Assembly (NCBI RefSeq): GCF_026262505.1
Contig: NC_067206.1
Location: 22,521,896-22,585,895, forward strand
From: Trichomonas vaginalis G3
Taxonomy: Eukaryota; Parabasalia; Trichomonadida; Trichomonadidae
Direction: 5' to 3'
DNA length: 64,000 nucleotides
Both the position numbers and the translations under genes were made by a program. The notes under the pieces were generated by a model. That model searched no databases. It was not told where the DNA came from and worked only from the letters and a program-made list of their open reading frames with translations. The stretch's first letter is position 1, and every line of letters starts with the position of its first letter. Below, in pieces: positions 20,014 to 28,774 of the stretch.

Positions 20014-20664
20014 TTACTGCTTCTGCTGCTGCTTGAGGAGAGCCTGGTATTGCTCAGCCTTCTTCTTTGTAGCCTCACGCTTCTCCTTACGCTCCTTGAG
20101 CATACGGTTCTTGCGGGCAACACGGCGAGCTGTGATGAGGCGCTGGACCTTTGGAGATGTGAATTTGCCTGGCTTGACTTCGCGCTTAAGAACGAGCTTG
20201 GAAGCATCGAACTTGGAATCTGTGATGCCGAACATGGCGCGGAGTGTGGAGGCGCGCTTTGGACCGAAGCGGCGTGGAACAACTGTTGTTGTAAGGCCAT
20301 CGATTTCCTTCTCACCCTTCTGGAGAACAACGCAGTGGAGGGCGGAGATTTCATCGGAAATGATGCAGCCACGGACTGTCTTGCGCTTGCGCTCACCATC
20401 CTTACGTGGGCGGTAGCAGGATGCACCTGTCTTAAGGAGAAGGCGGATACGACGTGGTGTGATAACACCTTGCTTCATTGGGAAACCCTGCTTATCGAAG
20501 CCACCACCGATGCGGAAGAGGTAGCCCTTGAATTGGCCGCCGAGCTTCTCGCCTTCGATATCTTGGCCAACACGCTTCTCATAGAGAGCGTTGAGGGCAG
20601 CTGGATCATCAATATCGACAACAACTTGTGTGCCGTTTTCTGGATAAGCAAGTGTAATTCTCAT
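20014..20664 (-). CDS. RPS6: 40S ribosomal protein eS6
   Basis: Full-length (216 aa) small-subunit protein. Diagnostic segments are MRITLAYPENGTQ (family MKLNISYPATG-type start), GYLFRIGGGFDKQGFPMKQG, RRIRLLLKTGASCYRPRKDGERKRKTVRG and LGLTTTVVPRRFGPKRAS-like residues, ending in a basic helix. The C-terminus is Lys/Gln-rich and lacks the serine cluster phosphorylated in animal and yeast S6. GC content and codon use are higher than in the flanking Mavericks, as expected for a highly expressed host gene. Confidence 0.97.
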   Translation of the reverse strand: MRITLAYPENGTQVVVDIDDPAALNALYEKRVGQDIEGEKLGGQFKGYLFRIGGGFDKQGFPMKQGVITPRRIRLLLKTGASCYRPRKDGERKRKTVRGCIISDEISALHCVVLQKGEKEIDGLTTTVVPRRFGPKRASTLRAMFGITDSKFDASKLVLKREVKPGKFTSPKVQRLITARRVARKNRMLKERKEKREATKKKAEQYQALLKQQQKQ

Positions 20665-20932
20665 CGAAAAGAAAGGCCGTAAAAATCAAACGAACCCTCT
20701 CAATTTTCGTTGGACCAGATGTCACTTTTTAAGAGCCTAAAATTTTTTGATCAGATTTAATAATAGAAAAACTATTTCTACTATGAGATGAGAAGAAATA
20801 TTTGGATTTTGATCAAGATTGATTTAAATTTTGAAATCAATAAGAGTTTTGAGAATTTCCAATTGGCTCATTTAAATTTGTAGCATAATGGCTTACCATT
20901 TTTAAGATGTCTTTTTAAGATCTAATTTGATT
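20665..20932. other. eS6 upstream region up to the Maverick B insertion site
   Basis: The promoter side of the minus-strand eS6 gene. A pyrimidine-rich cctttcttttcg lies directly before its ATG, resembling the CCTTT (M5-like) core described for T. vaginalis promoters. Maverick B is inserted 274 bp upstream of the eS6 start. Confidence 0.4.
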
Positions 20933-20938
20933 AATTTC
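20933..20938. repeat. Target-site duplication, left (aatttc)
   Basis: Identical to 38625-38630 immediately outside the right TIR. Confidence 0.9.
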
Positions 20939-21142
20939 AGTAGTATATGTGGACGGGTTTAGTGACTTTTTTTGTTACATCTATATATAGACGATGCATT
21001 AAAATATATTTATTTATAAACACATTAAAAAATTAACATTAATTTTAAAATAATTTATTTTTTTATCTTTTATAAAAGAAGCTATATATAGATGATGTCA
21101 GATATTCCGCGATTAATTAAACATTGTTTAAATCCTGAATGG
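20939..21142 (+). repeat. Left terminal inverted repeat, 204 bp
   Basis: Exact reverse complement of 38421-38624. The inner end reaches into an ATG-initiated reading frame (MMSDIPRLIKHCLNPEW), so the TIR contains coding sequence at both ends. Confidence 0.95.
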
Positions 21143-21201
21143 AATCAATGGAGTCATAAACGAGTAAAAGAAATTAGAAATTCATGTCTTACGAAAAATT
21201 A
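21091..21201 (+). pseudogene. Collapsed copy of the two right-end TIR genes, 36 codons
   Basis: Reads MMSDIPRLIKHCLNPEW like the gene at 38262-38471, then jumps to NQWSH (its C-terminal part), then to KRVKEIRN (the C-terminus of the gene at 37880-38251), and ends LTKN. The joins fall at short repeats (atgg, cata). It is an internally deleted extension of the left TIR that kept an open frame. Function unlikely but expression is possible. Confidence 0.7.
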
Positions 21202-21245
21202 AAACTTAGTTATGTTTATTATTTTATTTTTTTATTTTGTATGAA

Positions 21246-22352
21246 ATGAGCGTCAAAACTAACAACGTTAAAAAATTAGGATTCACAAACGAGGAAATAA
21301 AGGATATATTAGAGGAGGCGGGTTATGAAGTTAATAAATATTATTTAAGAAATTGTCAAAAATTTGCCGAGTTATTAAATGATTTAGATTATGATGGAAA
21401 AATGAATAAAGATGATGTTATAAATTTCTTATATCCCACATCTAAAGAAGAAAAACCTAAAGAACCTGATGTTTTCCCTGAATATTATGAAGAACGAATT
21501 AAAGATGATGAATACAATGAAATTGAAAGACTGGAAAAAATAAGAGATGAAATAGATGAAAAAATTAAGGAATTAAGAGAAGTTGAAAAATATAATGAAA
21601 ATGAAGTAGAGGGTTTAATGAATATCCCAGCTTCAGAATCAGAAGTACAGAAATCTCATGAAGAAAGATATAAAAATTACTTTTTGGAATCTACTAAAAA
21701 TTTATTAGATGGTGATATTGACGAAACACTTTCAGAAGAAGGCACAAAATTTATTCATAAACATAAGCTTCAGTTTATTGACGATGGAGATTATCCATGT
21801 ATATTACTTTCACCTCCTCTTGATTCTGAAAAATTCAAAAAAGCACTGAAAAATGTAACATATGCAACAAATACGATTAAGAAAGAAGACCATGATATTT
21901 ACACAAATTATTATTTAAATAAATGTACAGGTGTTGATAAAGTTTTTGATTTGTTAGATAAAATATCAAAAGAAACAATTGGTACATATAAAATTTTATG
22001 CGATTGTGGTTTCATTATTGAAGATACCAATAATGTTTCATATGAAAGAACAGCACCGAAGGAAGACGAAGTTGAAAGGTCTATACCATTCGTTATTAAG
22101 AATATAAAAGATATGAAAACTTATAAACATTATATTTATTCATTTATTTCAGAAAAAATGGAAGCAACCCATAAAACATCTTCTCATCATTTTATAGCTA
22201 TTCATACATTCCTTTTCAAAGTTGTGAAATTAAATAAGACAGGAATTAGATTTAATGTATCAGGGTACGCATTCTTGAGTAAATTAAAATGTATTCGTCA
22301 CGTCGCAGATGATAAAAATTTATGTGTTCTTAATTCATTTTATGGACTTTAG
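21246..22352 (+). CDS. pPolB N-terminal region as a separate ORF, 368 aa
   Basis: ATG at 21246 (upstream in-frame codon is TTG). The N-terminus VNKYYLRNCQKFAELLNDLD corresponds to KHYATNKKALADILNDYN of the Maverick A polymerase, and the C-terminus DDKNLCVLNSFYG to its EDNCFVYACIQAG. So this ORF equals the first 370 or so residues of a Maverick polymerase. It stops 79 bp before the next ATG (22432), and those 79 bp contain an element-type leader. Either the gene is genuinely split or an indel broke it. Confidence 0.6.
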   Translation: MSVKTNNVKKLGFTNEEIKDILEEAGYEVNKYYLRNCQKFAELLNDLDYDGKMNKDDVINFLYPTSKEEKPKEPDVFPEYYEERIKDDEYNEIERLEKIRDEIDEKIKELREVEKYNENEVEGLMNIPASESEVQKSHEERYKNYFLESTKNLLDGDIDETLSEEGTKFIHKHKLQFIDDGDYPCILLSPPLDSEKFKKALKNVTYATNTIKKEDHDIYTNYYLNKCTGVDKVFDLLDKISKETIGTYKILCDCGFIIEDTNNVSYERTAPKEDEVERSIPFVIKNIKDMKTYKHYIYSFISEKMEATHKTSSHHFIAIHTFLFKVVKLNKTGIRFNVSGYAFLSKLKCIRHVADDKNLCVLNSFYGL

Positions 22353-22431
22353 CCCTGGACTCTCTGAGTCTCGGACTTTAAAAAAAATAAACTTTATTTT
22401 TATTTATTTTTTAATTTTTATTCTTACATAA

Positions 22432-25400
22432 ATGAATAAAAATGGAACAGCTAAAATGAATGATAATCAAATAAGAGCAGAAGGTAGAAGGTTATTTAAA
22501 CGCTTCTATAACATTCCTGATGGTGTTAATCCTAAAACTCGTAGAAGCTATTTAAATGAAGCAATAGATGCATATGAAGGGTTTGACATTTCATCAGAAA
22601 GTGAGAGGTTAGCAAGAATGTTAAACGTTAATATTGATTTTTATTATTGTGACCCTCAACCAGAAGACGTAGACATTAACAAGGTAGACTTTCCATTAGT
22701 GGAATCAATAATGATAGATCCAGAATTTGAAACAGTAAATATTTTATTAACACAGAGTCCATGTGGAAAACTTCACGCTGACAGAATAACAGACGTTGAA
22801 GCACTCACCGGCTATAAAGTTTGCCCCTTTTGCAAAGAAGAAGTATATTCTATCCGTGATGATCCAGAAAGGAAAAACCAAAGAAGATTTTTAAAACATT
22901 GTGAGAAATGTAAAGAAAATAATGGAAGATTAATTCAAGACGTTCAATTGCAAAACACACAACAACCATATGCACCACATATTACGAAACAGAAGATATA
23001 TCAATGGCTATTAGCACATAATTTGCAGGAATATTATAAACCAACAAGATATTATATTACTTTTGACTTTGAAACATTAGAGACTAAAGAAGAACTTCAA
23101 CTTTCTGAATGTGCAACTTTGAACGCTTACTTAAAACCATTTATGGTATCATCAACTGTCAAAATAAAGCCGCAAAGCGGTGAGGTCGTAGACCGTGATA
23201 AAACATATACGAGGAATTTTTGCTTAACATCAAGTGATTCTTTTATTTCTGATTGGATTGAGTTTTTATTTTCAACCTGTTCATTAGTTGCTAAATCAAA
23301 TATTGAACAATATGAAGAATTAATGAAGCCGCAAACATTAAATGAGAAACAAAAGGAAGCATTTAAAGAACTTCTAGATGAGGAATTCAATAAAGTGAAT
23401 ATCATAGGTTTTAATTCGGGAAAGTTTGATTTAAATTTAATTCTTCGTGATTTAAATACTGCAAAATGGAAGATAAAATCAATGCTGGGTTCTTCTTCAC
23501 AATTTAAGCAAATCATTGTAAAGAAAACAAACTGTCCATATGAATTGAGATTTATTGACATCAGAAATTATATAGCGGGTGGAACATTAGACCAATTCAC
23601 TCAAGATTTCGGAAACAATAAATCACGTGTTAAATCCTTTTTCCCTTATCAATTCATCACATGGGAGAATTACGAAGATGAATTATATAAAAAGGAACCA
23701 TTCACTCAAGATTCATTTTATTCAGCATTAACACAAGAAACAATATCCGATAGTGATTATCAAATATATCTCAATGATGCTAAAAATTTTGAGAATAGAT
23801 TAGAATATTTTATTCATTATTGCAATAAAGACGTTGAAATTATGATTGACCCAATTGATAAAATTATTGAAGAAACATTTGTTTATAAAATTGACATGCT
23901 TCATAATCTTTCTTTATCATCGAATGCATCAATGATTCGTTACGCGTTAGCATATAAGAACTTCAATCCTAACGAAACATATCCAGAAGAAGAAAATGTG
24001 GAATCAAGTTTTGAATTAACAAAAAAGTATTGGAAATATAAAATTGAATCATATAAGAAACAAGATGAAAAAGCAGAAAGGGATACTAAAAACAATGTTT
24101 CAATGGATGATTTTCAATACTATCACGATTTAATCCTTTCATCTAAATGCAAAATGTGTGGTAAAGCGTTTACATATGCAAATAAACCAACATTAGATAG
24201 AATCGATAATGAAAAACCACATACCAAAGAAAATTGTCAGTTAATGTGTTGTTATTGCAATGTCGTAAAATCAAATAAAGATGAAGATGTTCAACGTTTA
24301 AGAATCAATTTAAGAAATTATGCATTAAAAAATAATTTACCAATGACTTTAGATTCAGTTGAAGCTTATCACATTCTCCGTAATGGAATTACTGGTGGTC
24401 TATCAAATGTTCAACATAGAGTAAATCTTAAAGGAATCACGCACATTAATAAACTTTCATATAGTCCAGAAACTAAAACTGTATCAAATGAGGACACCAC
24501 CAACATTATGACTCATTTCGTTGGTGTTGATTTTAATTCATTATATCCTTCATCATTTTCATCTAATCCTCATGATTTCATTCAATATACTGACCATAAA
24601 ATGTATATGCCGGGAAGATTGAATGGTGTTATCATTTGTGATACAGCAACAAAGAAAGCAAAAGCACTGGGAATTATTAGAAAGAAAAATACTTTATTCG
24701 TGGCTGAAGTAAAGGGTCACATTGATGAAAAATACATTAATGATTACATAAACTTTTTACCGATAATAAGAAACTTAGATATTATCACAGATGAAAAAAC
24801 AATTGGCAGTTTTATGTATAATTACATGAAATCAAACAATCTACCAGTTGACCAGAAACAGAGGAAATTAACTCAGTTAGCATCAACACACAACCAATAT
24901 CAACCATTTTCTTCTTATTATCTTTGGTATCTAATCGACAGATTTCATTTTATCATTGATGACATTCAATCAATTTTAACATTTACGAAAAATACTTGTT
25001 TTAATGAATTTGCGAACGAATTTATGAACGAAAGACAAAAGGCTGAATTAGAAGGAAATAAAGGAAAAAGTTTATTTTGCAAGATTTCACTTAATGGATC
25101 ATATGGTTACGATGCAATGAATACACAAAATTACGCAAAGACTAAAATAATGAATGCACAGAAGGCACGCGTTGCATGTATGTCAAATAAGTTTAAAAAC
25201 ATAAGAGAAATAGGTGAAGATACGTATCAAGTGATGCTTAAAGATAGATTTTATAGATGTGATACATGTTTACAAGAGGCATTCTTCACTTTAGATAATG
25301 CTAAATACTGGTATTTGGTTTTCATTTATGATTTTATGTATAAATGCATGAATGTTAATCGTTTTCATTTCATTGAAGGTGATACTGATTCATCTTATTG

Positions 25401-25907
25401 GGCTATTGCTGGTGACCCAAATCTTCCTAACACTCAAGCATTTCAAGCAATTGTTACCGATAAACAATTTTATGATAAAAACATTTTCAAATTCGCACCA
25501 TTTGATTTCTTCTGTTTTGATGAGAAATTTAAACCTAAATTAAAGAATAAAGCTGAAGAAAAAGCACATGAGAAAAAGTTATTGGGTTTAGCAATTGAGA
25601 AACAAGGTGATAACATGGTTGCTTTATGCCTAAGTGTTATACATCATTCAACGGTTCAATTGATGGAAGTGATTTTAAAAAGATTGCACAAAAAATGAAA
25701 GGTGTTAGTTTACGACAAAATAAACAATTAACACCTAAAAATTATTTGGATATAATAAATGATAAAGTGATATTTGATGGTCAGAATATTAATTTACAAC
25801 TTAAAAATGGGTCAATGACTCGCTTAACAATCGGTAAGACTGCATTAACAGGAGCACACACTAAGGCTGTATGTTGTGAAAATGGATGTTGTATGCCATT
25901 TATTTAA
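22432..25907 (+). CDS. Protein-primed DNA polymerase B with embedded HNH-like module, C-terminal frameshift
   Basis: ATG after cttacataaATG. A zinc-finger-like N-terminus (CPFCKEEV...HCEKCKEN, about residues 133-165) is followed by ExoI TFDFETLET near 212, ExoII GFNSGKFDLNLIL near 326, ExoIII YCNKDVEIM near 465, motif A VDFNSLYPSS near 698, motif B LNGSYGYD near 886 and motif C EGDTDSSYW near 982. Between ExoIII and motif A (about 520-660) lies a Cys4 HNH-type segment: C573-x2-C576, LDRIDN 588-593, NCQLMCCYCN 601-610, K613. The frame breaks near 25625; the true C-terminus (PKCYTSFNGS...CCENGCCMPFI) ends at 25907. It replicates Maverick B; the HNH role is unknown. Confidence 0.85.
23166..23198 (+). 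repeat. Short palindromic repeat inside pPolB B
   Basis: aaagccgcaaagcggtgagg tcgtagaccgtg, the same stem and tail as the copies at 3778-3812, 7904-7936 and 29841-29862. Here it encodes KPQSGEVVDRD between ExoI and ExoII, a different place from the Maverick A polymerase. Confidence 0.7.
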
Positions 25908-25994
25908 TACAATTTATTTTTTATTTTTAATGAAATACCACAGAAGAGACAAAGAGGTGGGCACCCTTAAAACATTTATTTTATTTTTATATAA

Positions 25995-27509
25995 ATGGAT
26001 AACACAGATTTAAAAATTTTAATTGATGATTTAGTATTTTATCAAAATTTTCTTGATTATTATGATTTAAAAGCATATCTCCAAAAATATAATAAAAATA
26101 TAACGGGTGATGATATGGATTATTATTATTATCCATATTATAAAAATGAAATTTTGAAATATCATGATAAAATAATTTCTAAAATTAAAGACAAAATTAA
26201 AAATAATGAATATACAAAGGGAAAAACTAAATCACAACTTAAACAGTTGAAAGATTTCAAAAATAAAGTATTAACAGAAGAAGATATTGATGGATTATAT
26301 AATTTATATAATCCCGAGCCACAAAAACCAAAGCCAAAGGAACAAAACGCCCAGGTCCTTCAGACCATAAATGATGCACAAGCTTTAATTTATGATTCAT
26401 TAGTTAAACCATATTCAGCCCGACTTTTAAATGAAGATCAACTTTTGGAATTCATCCTTCAACATAAACTCGAAGCGGGAAAGTATATCAAACCTTTATA
26501 TACAGCATATTTAAAACAAATGAATAGAATACATCCAGAATTAATGAAGGAAGGAATGAATTCCAAAATCAAAGCAGATAAAATTAAACCACTTGCAACA
26601 CCAAAACCTCCAACGACAGTAGTACCTCCTCCTTCAGTTAATCCTTCATCATTCACTTTATTATATCCATTTCAAACATTAAAGAAGCAAAAAGATTTTA
26701 AAAAGGATTTCAAGATATTAAATAAACCAATTGACCCAAAAATTCAACCGTTAAAGGAAAAATTTAGTCGCCCTTCATTTGCTCCATATCCATATTCATA
26801 CGAAATTGATCATCTGGAATATTCAAAAGGAAACGTTACTTATTTATTTACCATTAACATTAACACCAGATATTTATATTGCATTCCGGTGAAAGGGAAA
26901 ACAGAACAGGAAACAAGAAGAGCTATACAATACTTACTAGATCATGAAAGAGTAGATAATATCAGGGGTGATGGTGATAAAGGATTTCAGGCAGCTATGG
27001 CTCATTATTTCCCACAAATTAATTTTTACTTTTCATCCTCTCCATATACGTTTCATAATAAAATAGTTGATGCGGTAATGAGAACTCTTAGAGATGCGTT
27101 AGGGGTTAACGGTCAGATATACTGGGATGGAAATCATGACTCCATCATACAGCAGTTAGTATATTATTACAATAATACATGGCATAGAACTATAAACATG
27201 AAACCGGTGGAAATGAAAAATGATATTTCAAAAGAATGGGAATATATTAGAAAGCAAATGGAAAAGTTAAATGATGTTAAACGTGAACAAATTAATTCGG
27301 GGCTCATGAATTTTAAACAAGGGGATAAAGTTTTGATTCATCTCGATTATGGAAAAACTGATAAATCAATGACAAAAAGAAGACGAAGATTTGACACAAT
27401 AGCTGAATTTGTTAGATATATTAACGGCAATGCATTAGTTGAAGTTGACAATAAATTAATAGAAATTCCGATTTATTTTATTACTCCATTATATTTAAAT
27501 AATATTTAA
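25995..27509 (+). CDS. Maverick integrase (rve superfamily), 504 aa
   Basis: Longer than the Maverick A enzyme because of a Lys/Asn/Tyr-rich N-terminal extension of about 220 residues and a Pro-rich linker (KPPTTVVPPPSVNP). Catalytic core: D272 in YEIDHLE, D326 in RGDGDKGF, then HNKIVDAVMRTLRD with Asp359, not Glu, at the third catalytic position (spacing 33). The C-terminal module KQGDKVLIHLDYGKTD...TKRRRRF resembles the integrase DNA-binding SH3 fold. Start context tttttatataaATG. It is co-directional with the polymerase and the small gene at 27531. Confidence 0.85.
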   Translation: MDNTDLKILIDDLVFYQNFLDYYDLKAYLQKYNKNITGDDMDYYYYPYYKNEILKYHDKIISKIKDKIKNNEYTKGKTKSQLKQLKDFKNKVLTEEDIDGLYNLYNPEPQKPKPKEQNAQVLQTINDAQALIYDSLVKPYSARLLNEDQLLEFILQHKLEAGKYIKPLYTAYLKQMNRIHPELMKEGMNSKIKADKIKPLATPKPPTTVVPPPSVNPSSFTLLYPFQTLKKQKDFKKDFKILNKPIDPKIQPLKEKFSRPSFAPYPYSYEIDHLEYSKGNVTYLFTININTRYLYCIPVKGKTEQETRRAIQYLLDHERVDNIRGDGDKGFQAAMAHYFPQINFYFSSSPYTFHNKIVDAVMRTLRDALGVNGQIYWDGNHDSIIQQLVYYYNNTWHRTINMKPVEMKNDISKEWEYIRKQMEKLNDVKREQINSGLMNFKQGDKVLIHLDYGKTDKSMTKRRRRFDTIAEFVRYINGNALVEVDNKLIEIPIYFITPLYLNNI

Positions 27510-27530
27510 TTTTTTTTATTTCGTAAGAAA

Positions 27531-27794
27531 ATGAGTGACAACGAAGCAGTCAAGAGTCCAGACGATGAATATAAAAAGAAACTAAACAGAATTAAATCAA
27601 AAATATGCTATTACAAAAAGAAGTCGCAATGTGGTGGGGTTGAAAACGATAAAGAAATAATCGAAAAATTAGAAACTTACCGTTCAATCATTAAACTGAG
27701 TGAAGCAAAAATAAAAGAATTTAATAGAATAAATAAATTGATTGGAAGAGATGAATTTAATAAAGATGAATTTTTAAACTCAATCCAAATTTAA
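27531..27794 (+). CDS. Small coiled-coil protein, 87 aa
   Basis: Begins 21 bp after the integrase stop, with leader ttttttatttcgtaagaaaATG. Highly charged helices (YKKKLNRIKSKICYYKKKSQ, LSEAKIKEFNRINKLIG). Not recognised. Its stop overlaps the convergent gene at 27791 by 4 bp. Confidence 0.55.
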   Translation: MSDNEAVKSPDDEYKKKLNRIKSKICYYKKKSQCGGVENDKEIIEKLETYRSIIKLSEAKIKEFNRINKLIGRDEFNKDEFLNSIQI

Positions 27795-27955
27795 TTTTTA
27801 TTCCTCTTCGACAACGTCTCTCTTTCCATCATTACTGCATAACCACATTTTCTCAATTTTAGTGGTTTGTTATTTTTAACATGTTCTTGCATCATTTTTA
27901 TCATTTCCTCCCTTGTTATGATTCGTGGTAAATTTTGAGCTTGTGGGGTATTCAT
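27791..27955 (-). CDS. Small basic protein, 54 aa
   Basis: ATG at 27955 preceded by tttttatttttatcataa, the same start context as other Maverick genes on this strand. The product, MNTPQAQNLPRIITREEMIK followed by a Lys/Arg-rich helical tail, resembles a small DNA-binding peptide. It overlaps the stop of the convergent gene. Assignment as a gene rests on leader and context only. Confidence 0.45.
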   Translation of the reverse strand: MNTPQAQNLPRIITREEMIKMMQEHVKNNKPLKLRKCGYAVMMERETLSKRNKN

Positions 27956-28090
27956 TTATGATAAAAATAAAAATTTGTTATCACTTATTTTATCGTTAAT
28001 GTTTTTAGGTTATTCAATAATTAATTATTTTTGAATAACTGGGAAATAAATTTACGTCAAATATGCAATTTATAAAATCTTATGTCGACA

Positions 28091-28164
28091 GGCTACGTAG
28101 CACAGTGGTCTAAGGTGGTGTTATGGAGGGGTCAGAGTCTGTGGTTCGAACCGCGACAGCGCCG
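28091..28164 (+). tRNA. tRNA-like sequence, degenerate
   Basis: tagcacagtgg fits the Pol III A box (TRGYNNANNNG) and ggttcgaacc fits the B box, separated by about 37 bp, and tatttt follows as a possible terminator. The 3' end cagcgccg looks like an acceptor strand, but the 5' ggctacg pairs only partly. The anticodon stem does not form cleanly and the T-arm is one base short. I read it as a decayed tRNA or a tRNA-like Pol III unit; no isotype can be assigned. Confidence 0.35.
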
Positions 28165-28227
28165 TATTTTCTTATTTTCTTTGTTTGTCTTGTTTGTCGT
28201 GAATAAAAAGTGTCATAAAAGTGTTCT

Positions 28228-28308
28228 ATCTTCCACGGGAATAAATAAAAAATTTACTTTATTTCTTCTTTATTTCTTCTTTATTTCTTTGTTCCCGTGG
28301 AAGAAGGG
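28228..28308. repeat. Hairpin with 13-14-bp stem and T-rich loop
   Basis: tcttccacgggaa (28229-28241) pairs with ttcccgtggaaga (28295-28307). The loop contains three copies of tttatttcttct. A third partial copy of the stem (ctcgtggaag) is at 28384. Function unknown. Confidence 0.75.
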
Positions 28309-28465
28309 TTTTGCTGTTTTTTCTCAGCCAAAATCAATGATTTTTTCATTTTTGGAATCCTTAGCGAATAAGGAATCTTTTCTCTCGTGGAAGCTTTGAC
28401 CAAAAATATAATTTAGGTGAAGAGGTGAGATCTCACCTGTTTTTTCACCTAATTTTTCACCCTCA

Positions 28466-28692
28466 TGACTTTGTCATAACTTCTTCGTAAATGCTTTGTC
28501 AAGACTTCTTCGTAAATGCTTTGTCATAACTTCTTCGTAAATGCTTTGTCATAACTTCTTCGTAAATGCTTTGTCAAGACTTCTTCGTAAATGCTTTGTC
28601 ATAACTTCTTCGTAAATGCTTTGTCATAACTTCTTCGTAAATGCTTTGTCAAGACTTCTTCGTAAATGCTTTGTCATAACTTCTTCGTAAAT
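28466..28692 (+). repeat. 25-bp tandem array, nine units
   Basis: Unit taacttcttcgtaaatgctt tgtca, repeated nine times between two AGATCT blocks. The dinucleotide context alternates in threes (taa, aga, taa), giving a 75-bp higher-order period. Two diverged units occur at the equivalent place in Maverick A (4138-4180). Confidence 0.9.
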
Positions 28693-28774
28693 GAGTGTAA
28701 ATGACCAAAAATATAATTTAGGTGAAGAGGTGAGATCTCACCTGTTTTTTCACCTAATTTTTCACCTCTTTTTT

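Noticed and set aside
19931-20682. Several long ORFs antisense or frame-shifted to eS6 (plus 19931-20416, 19972-20682; minus 19998-20468)
   Set aside because: Shadows of the high-GC eS6 gene; low-complexity Leu/Ser/Arg products with no domain.
28082-28399. 105-codon ORF
   Set aside because: It runs through the tRNA-like sequence and a hairpin, and the product is low-complexity Phe/Ser without a domain or leader.
28466-28692. CRISPR-like array
   Set aside because: Units are contiguous 25-bp tandem repeats without distinct spacers, in a eukaryotic element.
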